Shown here in pieces: positions 1-7,390 of a stretch of DNA of 27,681 nt. The notes below the pieces were generated by a model. That model saw only the letters and a list, made by a program, of their open reading frames with translations. It did not search any database and was not told where the DNA came from. Within the stretch, counting starts at the first letter, position 1, and every line of letters begins with the position of its first letter. A program made the translations under genes and the position numbers. Source of the stretch: VFMC01 sp040398525 (GTDB taxonomy: Bacteria > Actinomycetota > Acidimicrobiia > Acidimicrobiales > Ilumatobacteraceae); NCBI GenBank assembly GCA_040398525.1, contig JBBATY010000043.1:1-27681 (forward strand). The letters run 5' to 3'.

Positions 1-282
1 AGGACGCCCATGCGCGACACGCCGTCGATCCAGAACCAGCCCCGCATCGTGCCCGACTCGCCAGCGTGGCGGCTCGACGAGCACGAGGGCGTGAAGCACC
101 CGCGCTACGGTGCGGCGATGATGGCGAGCTACGACCGAGGCGGCGGCGCGGGCGACGGGACGGTGTTCGTGGCCGGCACCACCGACTGGGTGGTCGGACT
201 CGAACGGCACAACGTGTTCGTCGAGCAGATCACGCGCAACGTCCTCGACCGGCTCGGTGCGCCGGTCGGCCGGTCCGCATGA
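1..282 (+). CDS. C-terminal fragment of a dimethylformamidase-like large subunit (5' end outside window)
   Basis: The reading frame is open from the first base and ends at TGA 280-282, so this is the last ~93 residues of a gene that starts upstream. The tail (GTTDWVVGL, then ITRNVLDRL) matches the end of the full-length protein at 7391-8944 (GSTDWVFGL, then ITHNIVARY). On that basis I assign it to the N,N-dimethylformamidase beta/large-subunit C-terminal family. Known members of that family hydrolyse small amides with a mononuclear iron held by Tyr/Tyr/Glu; the real substrate here is unknown. The stop overlaps the TetR start (ATGA), so the two genes are probably co-transcribed and translationally coupled. 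An internal ATG at 10 could start a 90-residue ORF, but the frame continues upstream and the homology argues for a truncated larger gene. Confidence 0.72.
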   Translation, partial: RTPMRDTPSIQNQPRIVPDSPAWRLDEHEGVKHPRYGAAMMASYDRGGGAGDGTVFVAGTTDWVVGLERHNVFVEQITRNVLDRLGAPVGRSA

Positions 283-947
283 CACCGCGGGCCACGACGC
301 CTGCGAGGCAGGATCCAGCGCCCTCCGAGGCGCCGCCGGCCACGCCGCGCCGCAACGGCAAAGGTGACCGCGGCGAGGCGACCCGCGCCCGGATCCTGAC
401 CACTGCGACCCGCCTGCTCATCGAGCTCGGTGCCGAGAGCATGTCGTTCCGCAACGTCGCCCGCGAGCTGGGCATGAGCATCGGCAACCTGCAGTACTAC
501 TTCCCGACCCGCGCGTCGCTGCTCGACGCAGTGTGCGAGGAGTGGTCGGCCACCTGGTCGGCCGGGGCCAGGGCGGCGGCCGACGCCGCACCCACGCCAC
601 GCGAGGCGCTCATCCGGATGATCGACTACTGGCTCGCCTCCCAGCGGCGCGAAGAAGTGAAGATCTTCTGGCAGCTGTTCACGCTCAGCGCCTACGACGA
701 CGAGACGACCCGCGAGGTGCAGCGCCGTCAGGACGACGAGCTGATCGATCACATCGCCCGGCGACTCCGCACCGTGCACCCGGGCTTCGGGCGCAGCGAA
801 GCGCTGCGCCGGGCGGCGCTCATCGCATCGCTGATCGACGGTGCCGGCCTGTTCCTCGGCTACGGCCGCCCGACCCGTCCAGGTCTGCGCGGCCTGCGCA
901 ACGATGTGCGCGCCGCAGCGATCGCCCTGATCGACTCGCCGCCCTAG
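279..947 (+). CDS. TetR/AcrR family transcriptional regulator
   Basis: This 222-residue protein has a classic TetR N-terminal helix-turn-helix at about residues 35-85: TRARIL, then RNVARELGMSIGNLQYYF and the TRASLLDAV helix. A long disordered Pro/Ala/Arg tail (1-34) precedes it, and an all-helical ligand-binding and dimerisation domain (about 95-215) follows. I chose the ATG at 279 because it overlaps the stop of the upstream dimethylformamidase-like gene by four bases. The same frame is open further upstream, but that part is the out-of-frame shadow of the upstream gene. TetR proteins usually repress their own operon or neighbours and release on binding a small ligand. The overlap suggests control of the upstream amidase-like gene or its operon; this is inference, as no operator is visible inside the window. 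Confidence 0.9.
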   Translation: MTPRATTPARQDPAPSEAPPATPRRNGKGDRGEATRARILTTATRLLIELGAESMSFRNVARELGMSIGNLQYYFPTRASLLDAVCEEWSATWSAGARAAADAAPTPREALIRMIDYWLASQRREEVKIFWQLFTLSAYDDETTREVQRRQDDELIDHIARRLRTVHPGFGRSEALRRAALIASLIDGAGLFLGYGRPTRPGLRGLRNDVRAAAIALIDSPP

Positions 948-958
948 CAGTGAGCCTT

Positions 959-977
959 GGGGCTGACCGGGTGCCCC
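959..977. terminator. Weak hairpin between convergent tetR and M20 genes
   Basis: The 64 bp between the two convergent stops contain GGGGC (959-963) and GCCCC (973-977) around a 9-nt loop. The stem is only five GC pairs with no T tract, so this is a candidate bidirectional terminator at best. Confidence 0.25.
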
Positions 978-1011
978 GCAGCACAAGGCACGCCCTGTCA
1001 GCGCGAGCAGC

Positions 1012-2364
1012 TCAGCCCAGCAGGTCGACGGCGATGTCGGCCCACAGCTGCTCCATCAGCGCGAGCGAGTGCACATCGCAGCGCTCGTTCGCGGCGTGGA
1101 ACATGGCCACGTAGTCGTCGTAGGGCAGCTCGCGCGAGAACAGCCCGTACCCGTACGACGTGGCGCCTTCGCGGCGGTAGAACCGCGCATCGGTGCCACC
1201 CGGGGTGATCGCCGGCACGCAGCGCGCGTCGGGGTAGACGGTGGCCGATGCCCGCTCGATCGAGCGCCACAGCGGCGAGTCGATCGGCGACGCCGTCGCC
1301 ATCCACTCCTCGTGCATCGGCTCGATGTCGACACTGCCGATCAGGTCGTCGCCGATCAACTCGTGCAGCAGGCGGCGCACGTCGTCGTCGGTCTGGCCCG
1401 GCAGGGTGCGGATGTCGACCTCGATCTCCACCCGTGCCGGGATGGTGTTGGTCTTGCCGTCGGCGCGCAGCACGTTGGGCGACAGCGTGATGTGCGTGCA
1501 GGCATGGCAGTCGGCGGCGAAGCCACGGTCCGGGTGCTGCGCCGCCCAATCGGCGATCGCCGCCGGGTCGAGCAGGGTGCGGGTGAGCTCGTCGTCGAAC
1601 CCCATCGCCGCCACATAGCCGCGCCAGGTGTCGTGGATGTGGGCCAGCGGTCGGTAGGCGGCAAGGCGGCGCACGATCTCGCTCGCCTTCACCAGCGCGT
1701 TGTCGCCCATGATCGGTGTCGAGCCGTGCGCCGCGCGCCCGTGCACCACCAGGCGCGTCCAGGCCGCGCCCTTCTCGGCCACCAGCACCGGCAGCTTCAT
1801 GCCCGACGCCGTGTGCATCGGCGTGCCGCCGCATTCGGTGAGCACGTAGTCGGCCATCACGTCGGCTCGGTGGTGGTCGAGCAGCCAGCCCGCACCTGCG
1901 GTGCCGCCGGCCTCCTCGTCGGCGACGGCCACGAACACCACGGTGCCCGGCAGCGCCACCCGGCGTCGGGCCAGCTCGGCGAACGACACCGCCATCGACG
2001 CCGTCACGCACAGCATGTCGATCGCCCCGCGGCCCCACACCCAGCCGTCGATCAGCTCGCCGCCGAACGGGTCGTGGCGCCAGTCGTCGGGCGGGGCCGG
2101 CACCACGTCGGTGTGGCCGAGCAGCAGCAGCGTCGGGGCAGTCGGGTCGGTGCCCGGCAGGCGGGCCACCAGCGACTGGCGGTTCGGCAGCGGGCCCAGG
2201 GTCTGCAGCTCGACACCCGGCAGGTCGACCACCGCCCGCAGCATCTCGGCGGCGCGGGTCTCGTCACCCGAATCGGGCCGACCGTTGTTGACGCACTGCA
2301 GGCGGATGAGGTGCTGCAGCAGCTCGGTGGATGCGTTGGGTGCGACGGGGCTCGCGGTGCTCAC
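1012..2364 (-). CDS. M20 family metallopeptidase (ACY1/CPG2-like)
   Basis: This is a 450-residue cytosolic zinc hydrolase of the M20A type (carboxypeptidase G2, aminoacylase-1, ArgE/DapE relatives), which cleaves an amide or peptide bond of small acylated amino acids or dipeptides. Metal ligands are visible in order: GHTDVV (His about 84), GRGAIDM (Asp about 116), DEE (Glu 150/151), and the closing FHAANE histidine near the C terminus. The dimerisation domain holds GRAAHGSTP. I chose the GTG at 2362-2364: a [G]ATGAT box lies six bases upstream, and M20 homology starts shortly after. An ATG at 2436 would add 24 low-complexity residues and cannot be excluded. It lies downstream of the flavin amine oxidase in the same direction, with an 81-bp gap containing an inverted repeat. 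Substrate unknown. Confidence 0.9.
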   Translation of the reverse strand: MSTASPVAPNASTELLQHLIRLQCVNNGRPDSGDETRAAEMLRAVVDLPGVELQTLGPLPNRQSLVARLPGTDPTAPTLLLLGHTDVVPAPPDDWRHDPFGGELIDGWVWGRGAIDMLCVTASMAVSFAELARRRVALPGTVVFVAVADEEAGGTAGAGWLLDHHRADVMADYVLTECGGTPMHTASGMKLPVLVAEKGAAWTRLVVHGRAAHGSTPIMGDNALVKASEIVRRLAAYRPLAHIHDTWRGYVAAMGFDDELTRTLLDPAAIADWAAQHPDRGFAADCHACTHITLSPNVLRADGKTNTIPARVEIEVDIRTLPGQTDDDVRRLLHELIGDDLIGSVDIEPMHEEWMATASPIDSPLWRSIERASATVYPDARCVPAITPGGTDARFYRREGATSYGYGLFSRELPYDDYVAMFHAANERCDVHSLALMEQLWADIAVDLLG

Positions 2365-2391
2365 CCCGCCATCATCCCACCCTCTCGTTGT

Positions 2392-2437
2392 GGTGAGCGA
2401 TGAGGCTGCCTGCGAGCCCACCGCCTCACGTCTCACC
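2392..2437 (-). terminator. Two-part inverted repeat after the amine oxidase gene
   Basis: GGTGAG (2392-2397) pairs with CTCACC (2432-2437), and TGAGGC (2401-2406) pairs with GCCTCA (2423-2428). A 3x3 internal loop separates the two 6-bp stems, and the terminal loop is 16 nt. It starts 8 nt past the amine oxidase stop and ends 27 nt before the M20 start. There is no T tract, so it could be a terminator, an attenuator or an mRNA-stability hairpin. Confidence 0.35.
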
Positions 2438-2445
2438 GCAGGGGG

Positions 2446-3885
2446 TCAGGCCAGGGTGGTGGCGATCTCCTCGGCGGCGCGCAGGCCGCTCAGGTAGGCG
2501 CCATGCACGGTGCCGAAGTAGTCGCGCGACGTGTGCTCGCCGGCGAAGTGCACCCGGCCGTGGGGCGCGGCCAGCTCGTCGAAGTGCTCCATCTCGGTGG
2601 TGACCGACGGGAACGAGTATGAGCCGAAGGTGAACGGATCGGTGCCCCACGAGGTGCGTCGCATTGCCGTCGGCCGGGGGATGTCCGGGCCGTAGATGTC
2701 GGTGAGATGTGCCATCAGCAGCTCGACCATCTCGTCGTCGGTGCGCCCCTCGCTGGCCCGTGCCTCGTCGGCATAGGCGAAGGTGATCAGCGCCGCGCTG
2801 CCCGGCACGAGCGCCTCGCCGTTGACGAAGTACGAGAACAGGTCGCTGCGCTCGGGTGTGTAGACGATCACGTCGGTGTCGTCCCAGAACGCCTCGTCCC
2901 ACACGAACAGGAACTTGTCGACGCAGTTGAACCCGACCCCGTCGATGGCGTCCTGCCGGGCCTCGTCGAGCGGCGGCTCGAAGCCCACCGCCCCGGCCCG
3001 CAGCACGCCGAGCGGCACCGTCACCACCGCCGCGCTCGCCGTCAGCTCGCCGGTGGCTGTGTGCACCGCCACCCCGTCGCCGTCGTCGACGATGCGCACC
3101 ACCGCGGTGTCGAGGCGGACGTCGAGGCCGGTGGCCAGGTGCGTGGCGATGCGGTCGTAGCCGTCGGTCATGATCACTTCGGGCTCGCCGAACTCCTCGC
3201 CGGCGTCGTAGAGCACCGACGACAGCTCGTCGAGGTCGCCCAGGTCGAACGCCAGGAAGGTCGACAGGAAGAACGCCTGCAGCGGGTCGTCGCGCCAGCC
3301 CGGCCAGTCGGTGTCGAGCACCTCGGCGAAGCTCACACCGGGCTCGCCGCTGTCGGACAGCGTGGCCAGCAGCTCGTCGAACGCGGCCGATGCCGCCGAG
3401 TACTCGGCCGTCGTCCAGCGCCCACCCCCGACCGCATAGGCCGCCACGTCGTCCTCGTCGAGCTCGGTGGTCGGCGCGCTGGCTGCCGCAGCGAGCTCGG
3501 TGACGGGGTTGCCGTCGGTGCCGTGGATCCAGCTCGCCCCCATGTCGAACGCCACGCCGAGCGAGCGATCGGTGCGCAGCCGCCCGCCGACGCGCGACGA
3601 CGCCTCGACCACCACCACACGCCACCCGTCGTCGACCAGCGTGCGGGCGGCCGCGAGCCCGGCGATGCCGGCGCCGACGACGACGACGTCGTAGGCCGCA
3701 CCACCCTGGTCGGGCGTGGGGCTCGTGTCGGTCGGATCGGTGGCTGTCGGGGCGGTGCCGGTCGGATCGTCGTCGACGCATCCGGCAGCAAGGGCGGCCA
3801 CACCTGCCACACCGGCCGCGCCCAGCTGCAGCACGGCCCGCCGGCTGAGCTGCGCGGGTCGCTCGTCGCTGTGGCCCCGGGTCAT
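2446..3885 (-). CDS. Tat-exported flavin monoamine oxidase lipoprotein
   Basis: This 479-residue FAD enzyme belongs to the monoamine/polyamine oxidase family, which oxidatively deaminates amines to an aldehyde with release of H2O2. The N terminus has a twin-arginine motif (SRRAVLQ, residues 14-20), a hydrophobic stretch, and a lipobox ending LAAGC with Cys36. It is therefore probably exported folded, with its cofactor, and lipid-anchored outside the membrane. An acidic Thr/Pro linker follows, then the dinucleotide-binding motif GAGIAG (71-76), the SRVGGRL FAD motif, the GASWIHG substrate-side motif, and the C-terminal FAD signature FAGEHTS...GAYLSGLRAA. The ATG at 3883-3885 is preceded seven bases upstream by TAGGCT, a leaderless-type promoter box. 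The HNH nuclease gene lies 46 bp upstream and M20 lies downstream. The exact amine substrate cannot be read from the sequence. Confidence 0.92.
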   Translation of the reverse strand: MTRGHSDERPAQLSRRAVLQLGAAGVAGVAALAAGCVDDDPTGTAPTATDPTDTSPTPDQGGAAYDVVVVGAGIAGLAAARTLVDDGWRVVVVEASSRVGGRLRTDRSLGVAFDMGASWIHGTDGNPVTELAAAASAPTTELDEDDVAAYAVGGGRWTTAEYSAASAAFDELLATLSDSGEPGVSFAEVLDTDWPGWRDDPLQAFFLSTFLAFDLGDLDELSSVLYDAGEEFGEPEVIMTDGYDRIATHLATGLDVRLDTAVVRIVDDGDGVAVHTATGELTASAAVVTVPLGVLRAGAVGFEPPLDEARQDAIDGVGFNCVDKFLFVWDEAFWDDTDVIVYTPERSDLFSYFVNGEALVPGSAALITFAYADEARASEGRTDDEMVELLMAHLTDIYGPDIPRPTAMRRTSWGTDPFTFGSYSFPSVTTEMEHFDELAAPHGRVHFAGEHTSRDYFGTVHGAYLSGLRAAEEIATTLA

Positions 3886-3892
3886 CTCGGGC

Positions 3893-3898
3893 AGCCTA
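3893..3898 (-). promoter_or_regulatory. Leaderless-type -10 box for the amine oxidase gene
   Basis: On the minus strand TAGGCT is followed by 7 nt and then the ATG. No Shine-Dalgarno is obvious. No convincing -35 is seen 16-18 bp upstream. Confidence 0.5.
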
Positions 3899-3931
3899 GG
3901 TCCGCAGCGGTGATCGAGGCCCCGCCCGCGG

Positions 3932-5053
3932 TCATTCGCAGCCGACGCCGTCGCCGTCGCGGTCGAGGCCCTTGCGGTAGCCGGGGTCGCCGCGGCGCAC
4001 CGGCGCCGCACCTGCGGCCCGGGCGGCATCGCAGTTCTCGAAGTACACCGGTGCACCGCCGCCGCTGCCGGTGGGCGGCGCCACCGGCAGCGGGGCGATC
4101 GGCTGGATCGACACCGCCGGCGCAGGCGGAGGGAACGCCGGCAGCGGGTCGACCGGCTCGATCCGCCAGGTGGGGCAGCGCTCGCGCACCACGTTGCGGA
4201 TGCGGCCGTATTCGCTCTGATCCATGCTGAGGCCCCAGCGCACCTTGATCGCCACCCAGTCGCCCAGGTACGTGCACCAGTGCTGCTGGCGTGGCGGCAG
4301 CCAGTTGCTCGGGTCGCGGTCGCCCTTGTCCTGGTTGGCGCTGTCGTGCACGGCACGCAGCGTGCGCGCATCGCTCAGGTCGTTGGCGAACGCCCGTCGC
4401 TGCTCGTACCCCCACGCCCACGCCCCGGAGTCCCACGCCTCCTTCAGCGCGACGACATGGTCGATGTCGACATCGGACGGGTCGGTGAGCTCGGCGCCGT
4501 CGTAGACGCTGAACCAGTCGCCGGCCACCACGTCGCAACCGAACAGGTCGCGCTGCACCGGCGTCGACGAGTCGCGCCCGAGCACGACGTCGCGGGTGGT
4601 GCATCCGCCGCCCTGGCTGATCCAGTGGTCGAACAGGTCGCGGTCGTAGCCACCGCGGTGCTCGTTGGTGATGGTGGCGAAGGCCAGCACGTCGAGCAGC
4701 AACAACCCGGTCGGCGGCGTGGTCGACGGCGCTGCGGTGGTCGTCGGTGCAACGGTGGTCGATGTGGTCGATGTGGACGTGGTCGATGTCGACGTCGACG
4801 TCGACGTGGAGGATGTCGAGGTCGTCGCGGCCAGCGATGTGGTCGACGCGACGGCGGGCGCGACGGTGGACGACGAGGCGACGCTCGTCGTCGAGGTGGT
4901 GGGTGCGGCGTCGACCACAGGTGCGATGTCGGGCGCGCTGCTGCCACCGGGCCGGGGCGCCGCCAACAGGAAGCCGCCGACGGTCACCACGCCGGCGACC
5001 GCCACCCAGGCCTGCCACCTGATCGCTCCGAAGAACGCTGCCGATCGTCGCAC
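3932..5053 (-). CDS. Secreted/anchored HNH nuclease with C-terminal Excalibur domain
   Basis: This 373-residue protein has four parts: a signal anchor (about 14-33), a long Ser/Thr/Ala linker (about 45-110) with alternating Ser-Thr runs, an HNH nuclease domain of the GmrSD C-terminal/DUF1524 type (about 112-300), and a 40-residue Excalibur calcium-binding domain at the C terminus. Visible nuclease residues are DVDIDHVVALKEAW, then the Asn-rich NQDKGDRDPSNWLPP segment and a conserved CTYLGDWVAIK. The Excalibur part ends in DRDGDGVGCE, the Ca-binding signature. The start is GTG at 5051-5053, because GGAGGAA sits just upstream. The out-of-frame ATG at 5056 would destroy the domains. The likely role is extracellular DNA degradation for nutrients, competition or cell-wall-associated functions (inference). 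It is divergent from the TauD gene. Confidence 0.9.
   Translation of the reverse strand: MRRSAAFFGAIRWQAWVAVAGVVTVGGFLLAAPRPGGSSAPDIAPVVDAAPTTSTTSVASSSTVAPAVASTTSLAATTSTSSTSTSTSTSTTSTSTTSTTVAPTTTAAPSTTPPTGLLLLDVLAFATITNEHRGGYDRDLFDHWISQGGGCTTRDVVLGRDSSTPVQRDLFGCDVVAGDWFSVYDGAELTDPSDVDIDHVVALKEAWDSGAWAWGYEQRRAFANDLSDARTLRAVHDSANQDKGDRDPSNWLPPRQQHWCTYLGDWVAIKVRWGLSMDQSEYGRIRNVVRERCPTWRIEPVDPLPAFPPPAPAVSIQPIAPLPVAPPTGSGGGAPVYFENCDAARAAGAAPVRRGDPGYRKGLDRDGDGVGCE
4757..4825 (-). repeat. Low-complexity Ser/Thr-coding tandem repeat
   Basis: Degenerate tandem hexamers of the GTCGAC/GTCGAT type encode alternating Ser-Thr in the linker of the HNH-Excalibur protein. Such tracts are prone to slippage, so linker length may vary between strains. 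The repeat lies wholly inside the coding frame. Confidence 0.75.
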
Positions 5054-5239
5054 GCATTCCTCCTCGATCGAGACAATACGGACGCCGGAAAGGGGATGGA
5101 AATCGCTCAATGGACCGCCAGGGTCGGGCACCGCCACGGGGGCGGTGAGCGGCGCTCGTCGCCGCCGAGTGGCGCGGATCGGGGGGACGATGGCCACAAC
5201 GCACGCAGCGCCTCGACCTGTGACCCCGTGCCGAGGTGC

Positions 5240-5245
5240 CAGACT
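5240..5245 (+). promoter_or_regulatory. Possible leaderless-type -10 box for the TauD-like gene
   Basis: CAGACT lies 6 nt before the ATG at 5252, with no purine-rich ribosome site between. The identical hexamer precedes the L,D-transpeptidase start at 25175. Confidence 0.35.
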
Positions 5246-5251
5246 CCGCAC

Positions 5252-6124
5252 ATGACCACCGTCGTTCCCGACACCGTCGTCGTCCGCCCGCTCGCCCCCG
5301 CCTGCGGGGCCGAGATCAGCGGCGTCGACCTGCGCACGGCCAGCGCCGACGAGCTCGCCGTCGTGCAGCGGGCGATCGCCGACCACGGCGTGGTGGTGGT
5401 GCGCGACCAGTCGCTCACCCCCACCGAGCAGGTGGCCGTCACGGCCCGCTTCGGCCCGGTGCTGCGCGTGCCCTACATCCAGCACCTCGCCGACCATCCC
5501 GACGTGATCGCGGTGCTGAAAGAAGCCGACGAGCGCAAGATCTCCACCTTCGGCGGCACGTGGCACTCCGACTTCTCGTTCCTGCCCGAGCCGCCCAGCC
5601 TGACCCTGCTCCACGCGGTCGAGCTGCCCGAGGTGGGCGGCGACACCGTGTGGGCCAGCCAGTACGCGGCCTACGACACGCTGTCGGCCGCGATGCAGCG
5701 CCTGCTCGACCCGCTGCGCGCCGTGCAGACCGGGTGGCCCCACGGCACCCGCGGCCCCGGCCCGAACGCCGCCGTCAGCCGCTCGGTGGTGATGACCCGC
5801 AACGACCCGAGCGCCGATGTCGAGGTGGCCCATCCGATCGTGCGCGTCCACCCGGTCACCGGGCGCAAGGCGCTGTTCGTCAACCCGGTCTACACCCAGC
5901 GCATCGAGGGCATGACCGACGCCGAGTCGACACTGTTGCTGCAGTTCCTGTTCGACCATGCCGTGCGCGCCGAGCTGTGCATGCGCCATCGCTGGCAGCC
6001 CGGCGACCTGGCCATCTGGGACAACCGCTGCCTGCTGCACCTCGCGGTGAACGACTACGACGGCTCGCGCCGGCTGCTCCACCGCACCACCGTCGCCGGT
6101 GAGGCGCCGATCGGGCCCGGCTGA
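5252..6124 (+). CDS. TauD/TfdA family Fe(II)/2-oxoglutarate dioxygenase
   Basis: This is a 290-residue cytosolic oxygenase. It uses Fe(II), O2 and 2-oxoglutarate to hydroxylate a substrate, often an alpha-position next to a sulfonate, carboxylate or ether, leading to cleavage. The iron triad is visible as H105 and D107 (WHSDFSF) and H263 (CLLHLAVNDY). R278 (HRTTV) is the expected 2-oxoglutarate carboxylate ligand. Length and the N-terminal GAEISGVDL and HGVVVVRDQ motifs match TauD/TfdA proteins. The start is the ATG at 5252; I see no strong ribosome site. It converges with the P450 gene 43 bp downstream and is divergent from the HNH nuclease gene. The substrate is not determinable: taurine, alkylsulfonate, phenoxyacetate-like or other acids are all possible, so no gene symbol is given. 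Confidence 0.92.
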   Translation: MTTVVPDTVVVRPLAPACGAEISGVDLRTASADELAVVQRAIADHGVVVVRDQSLTPTEQVAVTARFGPVLRVPYIQHLADHPDVIAVLKEADERKISTFGGTWHSDFSFLPEPPSLTLLHAVELPEVGGDTVWASQYAAYDTLSAAMQRLLDPLRAVQTGWPHGTRGPGPNAAVSRSVVMTRNDPSADVEVAHPIVRVHPVTGRKALFVNPVYTQRIEGMTDAESTLLLQFLFDHAVRAELCMRHRWQPGDLAIWDNRCLLHLAVNDYDGSRRLLHRTTVAGEAPIGPG

Positions 6125-6126
6125 GC

Positions 6127-6153
6127 ACCGTGGGCACGGTCGGGCTCGGCCCG
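6127..6153. terminator. Back-to-back hairpins between convergent dioxygenase and P450 genes
   Basis: ACCGTG/CACGGT (6127-6140) is followed directly by CGGGC-TCG-GCCCG (6141-6153), filling most of the 43-bp gap between two convergent stop codons. The position suits a bidirectional terminator. T tracts are absent and the loops are tight. Confidence 0.4.
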
Positions 6154-6167
6154 TTCACCACCGCCCG

Positions 6168-7364
6168 CTACCGCGTGCTGCGCTGAGCCCGCACCGTCAC
6201 CCGGTCGGGCTTGCGGAACACCAGCCCGCGCGGCTCGTCGCTGCGCGCGTCGACGCGTTCGAGCACCGCATAGCGGCGCATCATCGCCCGCACGAGCAGC
6301 CGTGTCTCGAGCCGGGCGAGGTGCATGCCCAGGCACACGTGCGGCCCGGCGGCGAACGTCAGGTGCTGGCGCAGGTTGGCCCGGTCGGGGTCGAACAGGT
6401 CCGGGTCGGCGAACACGTCGGGATCGCGGTTGGCCCCGGCGAGCGACACCTCCAGGCCGTCGCCGGCCGGCACCGTCACGCCACCCAGCACCACATCGTG
6501 CGCGGCATAGCGGTCGACCACGGCCGCCGCAGGCTCGAGGCGCAACGACTCCTCGATGCAGCGATCGAGCAGGTCATCATCGGAACGGACCCTGTCGAGC
6601 AGATGCGGATGGGTGAGCAGATGGTGCAGCAGGTTGGCGATCATCCCCTCGGTGGTCTCGATGCCACCGAACAGCAGCACGGCAGCGTTCGACGCGACCT
6701 CGTCGTCGGTGAGCGCCGTCGCATCGCCCATCGCCTCGGCCAGCAGTGTGCGCGCACCGGGCTGCGAGCCGGCGACGAACACCGCCTCGGCGAGGCTGCG
6801 GTACTCGGGCACCCCACCATCGGGCAGCGGCACACCCTTGGTCAGGTCGGTCACCGCACGCACGATCTCGCGGTACCAGGTGAGGATCGTCGCCTCCGAC
6901 GCTGTGTCGAGGCCGAGGGCGAGCATCATCGTGCGCGTCGCCAGCGGCCCGGCTACCGCGGTGCGCAGCTCGACCTCGCCGGTGGCGGCGAGCGTCGCGT
7001 CGGCAGCGTCGAGCAGCGCCTCGACGTCGGCCGCCACTGCGGCGGTGAAGATCTCGTCGATGCGCCGCACCCGGAACGGGCCGACGAACGGCGACCGATG
7101 GCGAGCGTGCTCGGTGCCGTCGAGCGACAGCATGCTCGGCCCCACCACCTGGCCGGTGGTGAAGCGCGGGTCGTCGACGGTGAGGCCCTCGTGGTCGAGC
7201 ATCGCCGCCATCGCCAGCGCCCGGTTGGTGACGATCCACATGCCGAGCGCCGGGACGAACACCACCGGGTGCTCGGCGCGCAGGCGGGCCAGCACCGGGT
7301 GCGGGTCGTGCTCGAGAGCCTCGAGCGTCACCCACTCGGCGCTCGGGGTACGCGGGGCGGCCAT
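6168..7364 (-). CDS. Cytochrome P450
   Basis: This 398-residue soluble bacterial P450 is a heme monooxygenase that needs a ferredoxin/reductase partner, and none is encoded in this window. The I-helix oxygen-activation motif is seen as FGGIETTE, the K-helix ExxR as ESLRLEP, and the heme-ligand loop as FAAGPHVCLGMHLARLE with the cysteine at about residue 344. Length and motifs fit the CYP105/107/125-like class I soluble group; the family number cannot be assigned by eye. The ATG at 7362-7364 is preceded seven bases upstream by TACGGT, a leaderless-type box. The gene lies 26 bp after the dimethylformamidase-like gene on the same strand. Co-expression is possible, but the promoter box suggests independent initiation. 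The substrate is unknown. Confidence 0.94.
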   Translation of the reverse strand: MAAPRTPSAEWVTLEALEHDPHPVLARLRAEHPVVFVPALGMWIVTNRALAMAAMLDHEGLTVDDPRFTTGQVVGPSMLSLDGTEHARHRSPFVGPFRVRRIDEIFTAAVAADVEALLDAADATLAATGEVELRTAVAGPLATRTMMLALGLDTASEATILTWYREIVRAVTDLTKGVPLPDGGVPEYRSLAEAVFVAGSQPGARTLLAEAMGDATALTDDEVASNAAVLLFGGIETTEGMIANLLHHLLTHPHLLDRVRSDDDLLDRCIEESLRLEPAAAVVDRYAAHDVVLGGVTVPAGDGLEVSLAGANRDPDVFADPDLFDPDRANLRQHLTFAAGPHVCLGMHLARLETRLLVRAMMRRYAVLERVDARSDEPRGLVFRKPDRVTVRAQRSTR

Positions 7365-7371
7365 GGCGCCG

Positions 7372-7377
7372 ACCGTA
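7372..7377 (-). promoter_or_regulatory. Leaderless-type -10 box for the P450 gene
   Basis: On the minus strand CTACGGTCG lies just before the start, with TACGGT 7 nt from the ATG. The gene at 16119-17417 has the same nonamer and also shares a CCAGCAG block about 17 bp further upstream. Confidence 0.55.
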
Positions 7378-7390
7378 GTGGGCGCGGGCC

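Noticed and set aside
1069..2403. Long opposite-strand ORF (444 codons) over the M20 gene
   Set aside because: It is a GC-rich shadow frame: rich in Arg/His/Gly, no motifs, while the minus-strand frame has all M20 metal ligands. Similar long shadows at 2707-4230, 4280-5250, 6099-7409, 7424-9154, 10424-11806, 12866-13753 and 21593-22978 are rejected for the same reason.
2365..2436. ATG at 2436 as M20 start
   Set aside because: The 24 extra residues are not family-like and overlap an inverted repeat. GTG 2364 is preferred, though not proven.
4757..4825. GTCGAC tandem repeats as a CRISPR or intergenic satellite
   Set aside because: Units are only 6 bp with no spacers, and they encode a continuous Ser/Thr linker in frame.
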